Assembly: GCF_029714205.1 (NCBI RefSeq)
Contig: NZ_CP121648.1
Coordinates: 4,229,001 to 4,293,000 of the forward strand
Source of the DNA: Methylobacterium sp. CB376
Lineage (GTDB): Bacteria; Pseudomonadota; Alphaproteobacteria; Rhizobiales; Beijerinckiaceae
DNA length: 64,000 nt
Direction: 5' to 3'
Under the pieces are notes generated by a model. It was not told the DNA's origin, made no database searches, and saw only the letters and a program-made list of their open reading frames with translations. Position numbers and translations under genes: made by a program. Each line of letters starts with the position of its first letter. The first letter of the stretch is position 1. This document shows, piece by piece, positions 15,246 to 24,250 of this stretch.

Positions 15246-17156
15246 TCACCAGGGCTCCCACGGCAGCGGCAGGGGCGCGCGCGGGCCGGGCGCCGGCCGG
15301 GCCGGCGGCGACAGGCGCGCCTCGGCCGCCCGGCGCGGTCCCGCCGCGACGCGGCCGGGCGGGGGCTCGCGCGCGGGCCCGCGCGCCCGGCCGGCGCGCG
15401 CCTCGACGATCTCGCTCACGCTCGTCTCGACGCGGCGGAAATACGCGGCGGGCGCGTCCTTGCCGGCCAGCACCTCGCCGGCGGCGTCCCGCCGCCGTCC
15501 CATCCAGACGCCCAGCACCCGCCCCTCGCTCCAGCCGACGAACCACGCATCGGCATTGCCCGTGGAGGTGCCGGTCTTGCCGTAGGCCTCCCGCGAGCCG
15601 AGCCCGGCGTTGCGGCCGGTCCCGGAGCGCACGACCTCGCGCAGGATGCGGCGGGTCGGCGGGATGCAGCGCGCCGGGACGGCCCGCGCGCGCGCCGGGT
15701 CGAGGAAGCGCGCCCGCACCTGGCCGCGCCCGTCGACCACGGCGAGTACCCCGGTCGGCGCGACGCGGTAGCCGCCGTTCGCGATGGCCGCGTAGGCCGC
15801 CGTCACGGCCATCACGCTCGTCGCGTAGGAGCCGAGGACGAAGCCCGCATCCGGGTTCGGCCCCGGATCGAGGCCGAGCCGGCGGCTCGCCTCCGCCACG
15901 CGCGGCACCCCGATCTCCCGGGCGAGCCGCACGGACGCCGCGTTGCGCGAGGAGGCGACCGCCTCCAGCAGCGTCGTCTCGCCCCGGTAGCCGAGATGCC
16001 CGTTGGACGGCCACGTGTCGGTCAGCGGCAGGTCCAGCACCCGGCTCTCCGGCGACAGGCCCGCCTCGCAGGCCGCGACGAGGAGCGGCAGCTTCGCGGT
16101 CGAGCCGGGCTGAACGCTCGTCTTCACGGCCGCGTTGAAGGGGCGGCGCGCCCAATCGAGGCTGCCGATCATCGCGCGCACCCGCCCGTCGGGGCTCATC
16201 ATCACGGCCCCGGCCTCGTAGGCGGGCGGGATCGCGCCGCTGCCCGCCATCTCGGCGAGCCGCGCCTCGGCCGCCTGCTGAAAGCGCGGATCGAGCGTGA
16301 CGAAGAACCGGAGCGTCTCGCCCTCCTGCATGGTGCGCGGCGCGAAGCTCTGCACGACCCACTCGGTGAAGGGCTGGGCCTGGATCGCGAAGTCCGGCAT
16401 CGACCCGGGCCGCACCCCGGTCCGCTCGGCCCGCAGGCGCTCGGCCTCGCTGATCCTGCCCTGCTCGACCATCAGGCGCAGGACGAGGCGAGCCCGCGCG
16501 TAGGCGCGCTCGCGGGTCGCCTCCCTCAGCGGGTTGAAGCGGGCGGGCGCCTGCACCATGCCGGCGAGGAGCGCGCACTCGAACAGGGTCAGGTCGCGCG
16601 GCTCCTTGCCGAAATAGTGGCGGCTCGCCCGGTAGAGCCCGACGATCTCGCGGCCGCCGAACTCGATCTGGTTGAGGTAGGCCGCGAGCAGCTCCTGCTT
16701 GCCCACGGCGCCGTCGAAGGTGCCGGCGTGCCAGACCTCGGAGCCTTTCCGCTCCAGCTTGCTGAGGAAGTCCCGGCCCTGGAGGTCGTGGAAGACGAGG
16801 TTCTTGAGGAGCTGCATCGGGATGGTGCTGCCGCCGCGGCTCAGGCCGCCGCGCAGCACGGCGGCGAGGGCGATCAGGTCGACGCCCCCGTGCTCCAGGA
16901 AGCGGCGATCCTCGACGGCGATGATCGCCTTCTTCATCGCCTCCGGGATCTCGTTCGGCCGCAGCACCACGGGGCAGCGGCAATAGGCGTCGAAGCCCGT
17001 CGCCGTGCGGGTGACCATCACCTGCGGGGCGGCGACGAGCGCGCGCAGCTCCGCGGGTTTCAGGTCCCAGAAGGACGGGGTCTCGGGGGTTTCGGCGCGC
17101 GCCGGACCGGCGAGCGCGGCCGCGCAGAGCAGGGCGAGGCCGACGGAGCGGCGCAT
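15246..17156 (-). CDS. Bifunctional penicillin-binding protein (GT51 + transpeptidase)
   Basis: 636 residues from the ATG at 17156, where a signal sequence (MRRSVGLALLCAAALAGPARA) begins. The glycosyltransferase domain has IIAVEDRRFLEHGGVD (catalytic Glu) and RGGSTIPMQLLKNL, then EFGGREIVGLYRASRHYFGK. The transpeptidase domain shows QPGSTAKLPLL (Ser nucleophile, SxxK), SSRNAASV (SxN) and YGKTGTSTGNADAWFVGW (KTG). It polymerises and crosslinks peptidoglycan in the periplasm. It is shorter than classic PBP1a and has no membrane anchor other than the signal region, so a PbpC-like or secondary role is possible. The C-terminus is Pro/Arg-rich. Confidence 0.9.
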   Translation of the reverse strand: MRRSVGLALLCAAALAGPARAETPETPSFWDLKPAELRALVAAPQVMVTRTATGFDAYCRCPVVLRPNEIPEAMKKAIIAVEDRRFLEHGGVDLIALAAVLRGGLSRGGSTIPMQLLKNLVFHDLQGRDFLSKLERKGSEVWHAGTFDGAVGKQELLAAYLNQIEFGGREIVGLYRASRHYFGKEPRDLTLFECALLAGMVQAPARFNPLREATRERAYARARLVLRLMVEQGRISEAERLRAERTGVRPGSMPDFAIQAQPFTEWVVQSFAPRTMQEGETLRFFVTLDPRFQQAAEARLAEMAGSGAIPPAYEAGAVMMSPDGRVRAMIGSLDWARRPFNAAVKTSVQPGSTAKLPLLVAACEAGLSPESRVLDLPLTDTWPSNGHLGYRGETTLLEAVASSRNAASVRLAREIGVPRVAEASRRLGLDPGPNPDAGFVLGSYATSVMAVTAAYAAIANGGYRVAPTGVLAVVDGRGQVRARFLDPARARAVPARCIPPTRRILREVVRSGTGRNAGLGSREAYGKTGTSTGNADAWFVGWSEGRVLGVWMGRRRDAAGEVLAGKDAPAAYFRRVETSVSEIVEARAGRARGPAREPPPGRVAAGPRRAAEARLSPPARPAPGPRAPLPLPWEPW

Positions 17157-17320
17157 GTCTCGACTCCAGGGCCGTCCCGCGGAGGGACACGGCCACGGCT
17201 GGAGCAGGTGTGATCGCGCCGGGCGTTCGACAAGGGTGCGGGCGGCGCGTCGGCTCCGCCCCCTCGCGACACCGGTCCGGCCCGCGGCGTGACGCCCCGG
17301 CGCTTGCACTCCCGGATCGA

Positions 17321-17335
17321 GAACATATAGTGAAC
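17321..17335 (+). promoter_or_regulatory. LexA (SOS) box GAAC-N7-GAAC
   Basis: GAAC (17321-17324), ATATAGT, GAAC (17332-17335) is an exact direct repeat of the alphaproteobacterial LexA type (GTTC-N7-GTTC on the other strand). It is embedded in an unusually AT-rich patch, 39 nt before the DUF6894 ATG. That places DUF6894 and ruvB under SOS control. Confidence 0.75.
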
Positions 17336-17374
17336 ATATCGTTGACGAGGCCTCAGAGCCAGGGAGGACGGATC

Positions 17375-17623
17375 ATGGCCCGCTACCGCTTCCACTGCAC
17401 CAACGGCGCCGAATGCGTCCTCGACACGGTCGGGGCCGAGGTGCGCGCGCCCGCGCGGCTGACGGCGCGCGCGGCCGAGACCGCGCGGGCGGTGATGGGC
17501 GCGCTCGGCGAGCGGGCGGACTGGTCGCAGTGGCGCGTCAGCGTCCACGACCTGACCGGGCGCCGCGTCCTCACCCGGCCCTTCCTGGCGGCCGGATGCG
17601 GCCCCGCGGCGGTGGCGGCGTGA
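17375..17623 (+). CDS. DUF6894-type small protein, first gene of an SOS-controlled pair
   Basis: 82 residues. [20 protein letters not shown] with a following [18 protein letters not shown] fits the DUF6894 pattern (MPRYxFH, acidic turn, then helix). The ATG at 17375 follows GGGAGGA. The stop overlaps the GTG of ruvB (GTGA), so the two are translationally coupled. Function is unknown; its placement between a LexA box and ruvB suggests a role during DNA damage (inference). Confidence 0.7.
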   Translation: MARYRFHCTNGAECVLDTVGAEVRAPARLTARAAETARAVMGALGERADWSQWRVSVHDLTGRRVLTRPFLAAGCGPAAVAA

Positions 17624-18675
17624 GCGGCCCGGCGGCCCGCAGGGTGGCGGGCTCCCGGCTCGCCCCGATCACGGAGGCCGGCGAGGTCCCGGACGGGTCG
17701 ATCCGTCCACTGAGCCTGTCGGATTTCACGGGCCAGCGCGCGGCGCGGGCGAATCTGGGGGTGTTCATCGAGGCGGCGCGGCGCACCGGTCAGGCGCTGG
17801 ACCACGTGCTGTTCGTGGGCCCGCCGGGGCTGGGCAAGACCACGCTGGCCCAGATCGTGGCCCGGGAGCTGGGGGTGAATTTCCGCTCGACCTCGGGTCC
17901 GGTGATCGCCAAGGCGGGGGACCTGGCCGCGCAGCTCACCAACCTGGAGGAGCGCGACGTCCTGTTCATCGACGAGATCCACCGGCTGAACCCGGCGGTG
18001 GAGGAGATCCTCTACCCGGCCATGGAGGATTACCAGCTCGACCTGATCATCGGCGAGGGCCCGGCGGCGCGCTCGGTCAAGATCGAGCTGCCGCGCTTCA
18101 CCCTGGTGGCGGCCACGACCCGGGCGGGTCTGCTGACCACGCCGCTGCGCGACCGCTTCGGCATCCCGATCCGGCTGGAATTCTACGCGGTGGACGAGCT
18201 GGAGGCGATCGTGGCCCGGGGGGCGCGGGTGCTGGGGATCGGCATGGCGGCGGACGGGGCCAACGAGATCGCCCGGCGGGCGCGGGGCACGCCGCGGATC
18301 GCCGGGCGGCTGCTGCGGCGGGTGCGGGACTTCGCGATCGTGGAGGAGGCCGGGACGGTGACGCGGGCGATCGCCGACCGGGCGCTGCGTCTGCTGGACG
18401 TGGACGCGGCGGGTCTGGACACCATGGACCGCAAGTATCTGGGGCTGATCGCGCGCTCCTACGGGGGCGGTCCGGTCGGGGTGGAGACGATCGCGGCGGC
18501 GTTGTCGGAGCCGCGCGACGCCATCGAGGAGATCATCGAGCCCTACCTGCTCCAGCAGGGCTTCGTGCAGCGCACCCCGCGCGGCCGCCTCCTCACCCCG
18601 CACGCCTTCCGACACCTCGGCCTGCCCGTGCCGGTGCGCGAGGAGGAGCCCCTCGACGCCGCCCTGCCGGAGTGA
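17620..18675 (+). CDS. ruvB: Holliday junction branch-migration ATPase RuvB
   Basis: 351 residues from the GTG at 17620. AAA+ motor that, with RuvA, drives branch migration during recombination repair. Visible motifs: Walker [31 protein letters not shown], Walker [10 protein letters not shown], sensor 1 [11 protein letters not shown], the arginine finger in [11 protein letters not shown], and [17 protein letters not shown]. The C-terminal winged helix ends in [17 protein letters not shown]. RuvB is normally next to ruvA and ruvC; here neither is present. A LexA box lies upstream of the leading DUF6894 gene. It could be the only ruvB or a second copy; the window cannot tell. The inverted repeat copy begins at its stop. 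Confidence 0.95.
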   Translation: MSGPAARRVAGSRLAPITEAGEVPDGSIRPLSLSDFTGQRAARANLGVFIEAARRTGQALDHVLFVGPPGLGKTTLAQIVARELGVNFRSTSGPVIAKAGDLAAQLTNLEERDVLFIDEIHRLNPAVEEILYPAMEDYQLDLIIGEGPAARSVKIELPRFTLVAATTRAGLLTTPLRDRFGIPIRLEFYAVDELEAIVARGARVLGIGMAADGANEIARRARGTPRIAGRLLRRVRDFAIVEEAGTVTRAIADRALRLLDVDAAGLDTMDRKYLGLIARSYGGGPVGVETIAAALSEPRDAIEEIIEPYLLQQGFVQRTPRGRLLTPHAFRHLGLPVPVREEEPLDAALPE

Positions 18676-18792
18676 TGCGCTGTCCGGACGATCACCTCCG
18701 GACAGCGGATGACAAGCCCGCGCGGCGCTTGAGCGAAGCCGACATCCGCATGGCCGAAATGGGAGATGGCGACGCAATCCGTCGGATGTCGT
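18676..18792 (-). repeat. Dispersed repeat module, copy 4 (inverted)
   Basis: Reverse orientation relative to copies 1-3: CTGTCCGGA hairpin first, then CCAAGCCCGCGCGGCGC-type core and the GGATTGCGTCGCC-type end. It starts directly after the TGA of ruvB and ends 22 bases before the stop of the convergent DUF202 gene. Confidence 0.8.
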
Positions 18793-18813
18793 CTGACGCC
18801 TTCTCCCGCGGGC

Positions 18814-19254
18814 TCACGCGCCGAGCGCGCGGCCGAACCAGAGGCCGAGCAGCGCCGCGAGGGCGACGAGCGCCAGGAAGCCGTTCACCGCGACGAGGAT
18901 CGCGGGCGGCAGCCGCGGCACGTCCGGCCGGGGCGGCGGGGCCCCGACGAAGACCTGCCGCCAGACGCCGGCCACGAAGCAGAAGGCGCTGAACAGGACC
19001 AGAATGGTGCCGAAGCCGACGATCATCCAGCCCGGCACCACCCCCTCCAGCAGCTTGCGCGCCCCGATCCCGCTCGCCAGCGCCACCAGTCCGGTGCGCA
19101 TCCAAGCCGCGTAGGTCCGCTCGGCCGCGAAGACGGTCCGGTCCGCCGCGAGCTCCGTCCTGCGGTCCGCGCTGTCCTTGGTGACCTGCGCGGCGGCGGC
19201 CGTGCGCTCGGCCGCCTGCTCGGTCCGGCGCTCGCTGCCTGTCGCCTGCTCCAT
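18814..19254 (-). CDS. DUF202-type membrane protein
   Basis: 146 residues from the ATG at 19254. The first 45 residues are a polar, Ala/Glu/Arg-rich helix (TEQAAERTAAAAQ..DRRTELAADRT). The DUF202 signature follows: ERTYAAWMRTGLVALASGIGARKLL. Three membrane segments are at about 55-75, 80-100 and 120-142. Family role is unknown. It starts 29 nt after the App1-like phosphatase gene and probably shares its transcript. Confidence 0.85.
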   Translation of the reverse strand: MEQATGSERRTEQAAERTAAAAQVTKDSADRRTELAADRTVFAAERTYAAWMRTGLVALASGIGARKLLEGVVPGWMIVGFGTILVLFSAFCFVAGVWRQVFVGAPPPRPDVPRLPPAILVAVNGFLALVALAALLGLWFGRALGA

Positions 19255-19283
19255 CGCGCTCTCCCTGACTTTTCGCCCGATCC

Positions 19284-20576
19284 TCACCGCTCCGCCGGGC
19301 CCTGCGCCCCGTCGCCGGCCTCTCCGCGCCCGGCCGGCTCGACGATGACGGTCGGCGGCTCGGGCGAGGTGCCGCCGAGGGCCGCCTCCACGGCCTCGCC
19401 GGACGCGGCCGTGGCGGTGGCCTCGGGGGTGGGCCGGGTGATGCGGCGCGGCCGGCGGGGCCGGGTCGCGCCCTCGGCCGCCGCCTTCTCGGAGGCGACC
19501 GCCTCGACGGCCGGGGCCGCAATCAGGCCGAGGCCGGCCGCGTGCGCCGCGATGGCGCGGCTGTCGGCGGCGAGCACGAGGCTGCTGCCGGCCGCCGCCA
19601 CCTCGCGCGCGAGCCGGGCGATCTCCGCCGCGCGCTCCGGCGCCCGCGACACGTTGCGGATGTAGACTGCGAGCACCCGGCCCGGATGCGCGTGCACGAT
19701 CCCCGCATAGACCTCCGGGTCGTGCTGGCCGCTGTCGCCGATCAGCACGAAGGGAAGGTCGCGGTAGAGCACCAGCATGCGGCGGATCAGCTCGGCCTTG
19801 TGGTCCTCGGCCCGGCGGGGCAGGGGATGGCGCCAGGACAGGCCCCATTCGCGCAGGAACAGCACCGGCCCGACCGGGATGTCGTGCAGGCGGAAGAATT
19901 CCGAGAGCATGTCGTAGATGCCCCAGGGGGCGCGCGAGACGTAGAGCATCGGGTTCTGCTCGGCCCCGCCCGCGCCGGCATGGAGCGCCCGGTACAGGGC
20001 CGCCACGCCCGGGAAGGCGACGCGGCGGGTCGCGTCGGCGACGAACAGGCGCCAGAGCATCTTCAGCTTGTTGGCGACGCCGGTGTGCATCACCGTGTCG
20101 TCGATGTCGCTGATCACCACGAAGCGGCAGCGCGGCGGCGGGATGAAGACCTCGCCCCGCGCCTCGACCGGCGGATCGCTGGCGAGGCGGATCGAGACCG
20201 GGTGCCACGCCCCCTCGCCCGGCCCGGGCGGGCGGGGGCAGAGATGGATGCGGAAATAGCCGTCCCGGTCCGTCACCGTGCGGGCGGCGCTGCCGCCGAA
20301 CCGCGCCTCCACGGCGAGGCCGGGCAGGCGCCGGCGCCGGATGCGGCGGCCGATGTCGCGCAGCTGCGCGCGCAGGTCGTCCGGATCGGCCGCGCGCTCG
20401 GCCTCGGATTGCCGGAAGGCGCGGCCGATCAGGAAGATCTCCTGTGCCGAGCCGTAGCCGCGATAGACCTCGACCGCCACGCCCCTGCGCCCCTGCGCCC
20501 GGCGCACCGGCCGGGCGGCGAGGCCGAGGATCCAGCCGGCGGCCCGCCTCAGCCGGCCTGCCCGCGCGCCCGTCAT
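19284..20576 (-). CDS. App1-like phosphatidate phosphatase domain protein (DUF2183)
   Basis: 430 residues. The catalytic core has CRFVVISDIDDTVMHTG (HAD-type DxDxT), NPMLYVSRAPWGIYDML, FLREWGLSW, KAELIRRMLVLY and FVLIGDSGQHDPEVYAGI, all typical of the App1 catalytic domain, whose yeast member dephosphorylates phosphatidic acid. A β-domain (residues 30-150) precedes it, and a Pro/Ala-rich low-complexity tail follows from about 350. No signal peptide. It lies between a small hypothetical gene (15 nt upstream) and the DUF202 gene, as one operon. Confidence 0.85.
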   Translation of the reverse strand: MTGARAGRLRRAAGWILGLAARPVRRAQGRRGVAVEVYRGYGSAQEIFLIGRAFRQSEAERAADPDDLRAQLRDIGRRIRRRRLPGLAVEARFGGSAARTVTDRDGYFRIHLCPRPPGPGEGAWHPVSIRLASDPPVEARGEVFIPPPRCRFVVISDIDDTVMHTGVANKLKMLWRLFVADATRRVAFPGVAALYRALHAGAGGAEQNPMLYVSRAPWGIYDMLSEFFRLHDIPVGPVLFLREWGLSWRHPLPRRAEDHKAELIRRMLVLYRDLPFVLIGDSGQHDPEVYAGIVHAHPGRVLAVYIRNVSRAPERAAEIARLAREVAAAGSSLVLAADSRAIAAHAAGLGLIAAPAVEAVASEKAAAEGATRPRRPRRITRPTPEATATAASGEAVEAALGGTSPEPPTVIVEPAGRGEAGDGAQGPAER

Positions 20577-20591
20577 GGCCGTCCGCCGCGC

Positions 20592-20828
20592 CTAGAGGTT
20601 CGACGGCGCCTGCCAGGTGACGCCCGGATGCTCGCGGACGTCGCCGGCCTCGCGACCCGTATCGGCGTCGCTGACCCACTCGCCGGGCTCCGCGAGGTCG
20701 GCGATCCGCGCGGCCGGATAGGCCGCTTCGAGGAACAGGCGGGCCTCGCCCTCGCCCGCGGCCCGCACGGTGACGAGCGGGCGCGCCGCGTCGGCCTCGA
20801 CGATTCTGGCGATGAACAGCTTCGTCAT
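20592..20828 (-). CDS. Small hypothetical protein, head of the App1-like operon
   Basis: 78 residues, no membrane segment: MTKLFIARIVEADAARPLVT, β-strands, then EPGEWVSDADTGREAGDVRE and a QAPSNL end. I do not recognise the family. The ATG at 20828 is followed 15 nt after its stop by the App1-like gene, so co-transcription is likely. Confidence 0.55.
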   Translation of the reverse strand: MTKLFIARIVEADAARPLVTVRAAGEGEARLFLEAAYPAARIADLAEPGEWVSDADTGREAGDVREHPGVTWQAPSNL

Positions 20829-20928
20829 CTCGCGCTCCTGCCGCGGCCCGGGCCGCGCGAGAGCACAACGCGGGAGGAGGCCGATCGGGACGCCGCGCTG
20901 CGGGAAAAGTCGCGGCGCCCCGGCGCGC

Positions 20929-21984
20929 TCAGATCAGGCCGCGCAGGGCGAGTTCGTTCTTCAGGTAGGCGTAGAAGATCGGGGCCGCGACGAGGCCCGG
21001 CAGGCCGAACACCGATTCCATCACCAGCATGGCGGCCAGCAGCTCCCAGGCCCGCGCGCGGATCTGCCCGCCCATCACGCGGGCATTCACGACGTATTCG
21101 AGCTTGTGGATCGCCACCAGGAAGCCGAGCGAGCCGAGGGCGAGCGCCGGCGAGACGCTGAGGCTGACCAGCACGATCACCGTGTTGGAGATCAGGTTGC
21201 CGACCACCGGCAGCAGCCCGGCCAGGAAGGTGATCACCACCATGGTCTTGGTGAAGGGGAGGGCGATCCCGAGCCAGGGCACCGCGACCAGCAGGTAGAG
21301 CGCGGTGAGCGCCGTGTTGAGGGCCGAGATCCGCACCTGCGCGAAGACCACGCTGCGGAAGGCGGAGGCGAGCAGCCGCACCCGGTTCGTCAGGGCGTGG
21401 AGGAGGGGCGGGCGCTCGTCGAGGCCGGTCTCCCGGCTCACCGCCACCATGGCGCCGATCACGAGGCCGAAGACCAGGTGGAACAGCGCCCGCCAGACGT
21501 CCTGGCCGATCGCCCGCACCTGCCCGGCATGCTCGCGCAGCCAAGTCGCGGCCGCGGCCTTCAGCTCGGTCGATTCCTCCGGCAGGAAGCCGACCAGCCA
21601 GGGCGGCAGGCGCGAGCGCGCCGTCTCGATCACCTCGGCCATCTTGCGCAGCAGGACCGAGAGGTTATCGGACCCGCCCGACAGCAGCCCGACCAGCCAG
21701 AGGATCGCCGCGCCCACGGCCGCGACGATCACCCCGGCGAGCAGGGCCACCACGATGACCTTGGCCGTGTGGTGGTGCACGAGGGCGTCGCTGCGCCGGG
21801 GCGCCAGCAGGTGGACGAGTTCGTGGACGAGCAATCCCGCGAGCAGCGCCCCGAGCAGGTGGAAGTGCAGCACGGCGACGAGGGCGAGGCCGGCCAGGAT
21901 CTGGGTTGCGGTCTCGAGCCGATGGGGCGTTCCGGGGAACGGGGCGACGGTGAGCGGGTCGGACGGGCGAACGGGATCGAGCAT
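20929..21984 (-). CDS. AI-2E family transporter (PerM/YdiK type)
   Basis: 351 residues with eight predicted membrane segments: two near residues 25-65, one near 75-100, one near 155-185, and four in the C-terminal half. Family landmarks are the KTMVVITFLAGLLPVVGNLISNTVIVLVSLS region and the FGLPGLVAAPIFYAYLKNEL end. Members export autoinducer-2 or act as sodium/proton antiporters; the substrate cannot be read from sequence. Alone on the minus strand. Confidence 0.85.
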   Translation of the reverse strand: MLDPVRPSDPLTVAPFPGTPHRLETATQILAGLALVAVLHFHLLGALLAGLLVHELVHLLAPRRSDALVHHHTAKVIVVALLAGVIVAAVGAAILWLVGLLSGGSDNLSVLLRKMAEVIETARSRLPPWLVGFLPEESTELKAAAATWLREHAGQVRAIGQDVWRALFHLVFGLVIGAMVAVSRETGLDERPPLLHALTNRVRLLASAFRSVVFAQVRISALNTALTALYLLVAVPWLGIALPFTKTMVVITFLAGLLPVVGNLISNTVIVLVSLSVSPALALGSLGFLVAIHKLEYVVNARVMGGQIRARAWELLAAMLVMESVFGLPGLVAAPIFYAYLKNELALRGLI

Positions 21985-22215
21985 GGGGCGGCTCCGACAC
22001 GGGCTGCCGAACAGGCGCCGGGAGGGACAATGTCTGACACGGGAATGGCGGCGCGTCCGTGCGGCCGCATAGGCGGCCCAGAGTCGCGACCTGATCAGGT
22101 CGCCCCCGTGCGACGGCGAAACGAAGGAGCGGGATCCTCCCGCGCAGTCCGGGCGCCGCCCTCGGCCCTCAGCCCTCGCACCCGGCGCCCGCGGCGGACG
22201 TCGCGCCCGGCGCGG

Positions 22216-23106
22216 TCAATAGGTCCAGCGCTGGGCCTTGGCGACGAGGAAGTCGCGGAAGGCCTGGACGCGGGCGACCGAGCGCATCTCCTCGGCGTAG
22301 ACGAGGTAGCTCTCCAGGTTCGGCATCTCGATGTCGCGCAGCACCTGCTGCAGGAGCGGATTCCCGTTCGCCGCGTAGTCGGGCAGGATCCCGATCCCGG
22401 CCCCGGTCTCGACCGCCACCTGCAGGGCCGAGATGTTGTTGACCGTGAAGTGCACATTGCGCGGCTCGCGCCCTTCCCGGCCGGCGGTCGAGAGCCAGTG
22501 CGTCGCCATCAGGTAGGAGGGCTGGTCGCCGCCGAACGAGACGATCCGGTGCTTGTCGAGGTCCTCGATCGACTTCGGCTCCCCGAAGCGCTTGATGTAT
22601 TCGAGCGAGGCGAAGACGTGGTAGTGCACCGTGAACAGGCGGCGCTGGATCAGGTCGGGCTGGGCCGGACGGCGCAGGCGGATCGCCACGTCCGCCTCGC
22701 GCATGGCGAGGTCGAGCTCCTCGTTGGTGAGGATGAGCTCGATCCGCACCTCCGGGTGCAGGTCGAGGAATTCCGAGACCCGCTGCGACAGCCACGCGGT
22801 GCCGAGGCCGACCGTGGTCGTGACCTTGAGGTCGCCCGAGGGCCGCTCGCTCGTCTCCACGAGCCGGGCGCGGGTCGTCTCCAGCCGCATCTTCATGTCG
22901 CGCGCGGCGCGGAAGAGCAGGTCGCCCTGCTCGGTCAGGATCAGGCCCCGGGCGTGCCGGTGGAAGAGCGGCGCCTTCAGCTCGCGCTCGAGCGCGCTGA
23001 TCTGGCGGCTCACCGCCGACTGGCTGAGGCCGATGTCGTCACCCGCCTTCGTGAAGCTGCCCGCCTCCGCGACGTTCAGGAAGATCCTGATCTTGTCCCA
23101 ATCCAC
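22216..23106 (-). CDS. LysR-family transcriptional regulator
   Basis: 296 residues. The N-terminal winged helix (2-60) has FLNVAEAGSFTKAGDDIGLSQSAVSRQISALER, followed by a linker helix and a two-lobed periplasmic-binding-type sensor domain (LKVTTTVGLGTAWLSQRV, then GIGILPDYAA). LysR proteins bind promoters as tetramers and answer to a small ligand. Its usual divergent target is not obvious: trxB lies upstream on the same strand, separated by a strong hairpin, so trxB is not an evident target. Confidence 0.9.
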   Translation of the reverse strand: MDWDKIRIFLNVAEAGSFTKAGDDIGLSQSAVSRQISALERELKAPLFHRHARGLILTEQGDLLFRAARDMKMRLETTRARLVETSERPSGDLKVTTTVGLGTAWLSQRVSEFLDLHPEVRIELILTNEELDLAMREADVAIRLRRPAQPDLIQRRLFTVHYHVFASLEYIKRFGEPKSIEDLDKHRIVSFGGDQPSYLMATHWLSTAGREGREPRNVHFTVNNISALQVAVETGAGIGILPDYAANGNPLLQQVLRDIEMPNLESYLVYAEEMRSVARVQAFRDFLVAKAQRWTY

Positions 23107-23186
23107 GGCCGTTCATCCCCGCGCCAGAGTCCCCGGCCGGCGGGTTGCGGCGGGCGGCTCTCGCGAACGCGAATTGTTTGGGGGCC

Positions 23187-23219
23187 GCGACGGAGCGGGG
23201 CGGGACCCCGCTCCGTCGC
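23187..23219 (-). terminator. 14-bp perfect hairpin downstream of trxB
   Basis: GCGACGGAGCGGGG (23187-23200) pairs perfectly with CCCCGCTCCGTCGC (23206-23219) over a CGGGA loop. It lies 21 nt past the trxB stop and before the LysR gene. It probably terminates trxB, though no T-run follows. Confidence 0.6.
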
Positions 23220-23239
23220 GACCGGTCCCGCTCTCCCGC

Positions 23240-24217
23240 CTACTCGGCCGCGGCCCGGCGCGGCGTCTCGCCGATCGCCAGGTTCGCGAGGTACTTCTCC
23301 GCCTCCAGGGCGGCCATGCAGCCCATCCCGGCCGCCGTGATCGCCTGGCGGTAGACGTCGTCGGTGACGTCCCCGGCCGCGAACACGCCCGGGATCTCGG
23401 TCGCCGCCGTGCCGGGCGTCACCGCGAGGTAGCCCCCGGCGCGCAGGGGCAACTGACCCTCGAAGAGCGCGGTCGCCGGCTGGTGGCCGATCGCCACGAA
23501 GACGCCGTCCGCCCTGCGCTCGCTGACCGCCCCGGTGGCGACGTCCCTCAGCCGCACGTGCGTGACCGAGGGGGCCGGGCTCTCGCGCCCGCAAATCTCC
23601 TCGACCGTGTGGTTCCAGACCACCTCGACGTTCGGGTGCCGGAAGAGCCGCTCCTGCAGGATGCGCTCCGCCCGGAACGCGTCGCGGCGGTGCACGACCG
23701 TGACCTTGGCGGCGAGGTTGGCGAGGTAGAGCGCCTCCTCGACCGCGGTGTTGCCGCCCCCCACGACCAGAACCTCCTTGCCGCGGAAGAAGAACCCGTC
23801 GCAGGTGGCGCAGGCCGAGACGCCGAAGCCCTGGAACTTCGCCTCGGAGGGCAGGCCGAGCCACTTCGCCTGGGCGCCGGTCGCGACGATGAGCGCGTCG
23901 CAGGTGTAGACGGCCCCGGAATCCGCCTCCAGGCGGAAGGGCCGCTGCTTCAGGTCGACCTTGGCGATGTACTCCGACACGATCCGGGTGCCGACATGCT
24001 CGGCCTGCAGGCGCATCTGCTCCATGAGCCAGGGGCCCTGGACGGCCTGCGCGAAGCCCGGGTAGTTCTCCACGTCGGTCGTGATCATGAGCTGGCCGCC
24101 CGGCTGGAAGCCGGAGATCAGCAGCGGCTCGACCATCGCGCGGGCGGCGTAGATCGCGGCGGTGTATCCCGCCGGGCCCGAGCCGATGATGATGAGCTTC
24201 TCGTGGGTGGTGGACAT
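23240..24217 (-). CDS. trxB: Thioredoxin reductase
   Basis: 325 residues. FAD-binding GSGPAGYTAAIYAAR at the N-terminus, redox-active ACATCDGFFF (CxxC) near residue 140, NADPH-binding VVGGGNTAVEEALYLANL just after, and FAAGDVTDDVYRQAITAAG near the C-terminus. It passes electrons from NADPH to thioredoxin in the cytosol. The ELM1-like gene lies 33 nt upstream on the same strand. Length and motifs match the low-molecular-weight bacterial class. Confidence 0.95.
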   Translation of the reverse strand: MSTTHEKLIIIGSGPAGYTAAIYAARAMVEPLLISGFQPGGQLMITTDVENYPGFAQAVQGPWLMEQMRLQAEHVGTRIVSEYIAKVDLKQRPFRLEADSGAVYTCDALIVATGAQAKWLGLPSEAKFQGFGVSACATCDGFFFRGKEVLVVGGGNTAVEEALYLANLAAKVTVVHRRDAFRAERILQERLFRHPNVEVVWNHTVEEICGRESPAPSVTHVRLRDVATGAVSERRADGVFVAIGHQPATALFEGQLPLRAGGYLAVTPGTAATEIPGVFAAGDVTDDVYRQAITAAGMGCMAALEAEKYLANLAIGETPRRAAAE

Positions 24218-24250
24218 CGGAATCTCCGGGCCTCCCGGCCCGGGACGACC

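Noticed and set aside
18676..18792. Peptide KPARRLSEADIRMAEMGDGD found in several frames
   Set aside because: It is the translation of the dispersed repeat module, present at many loci without starts of its own.
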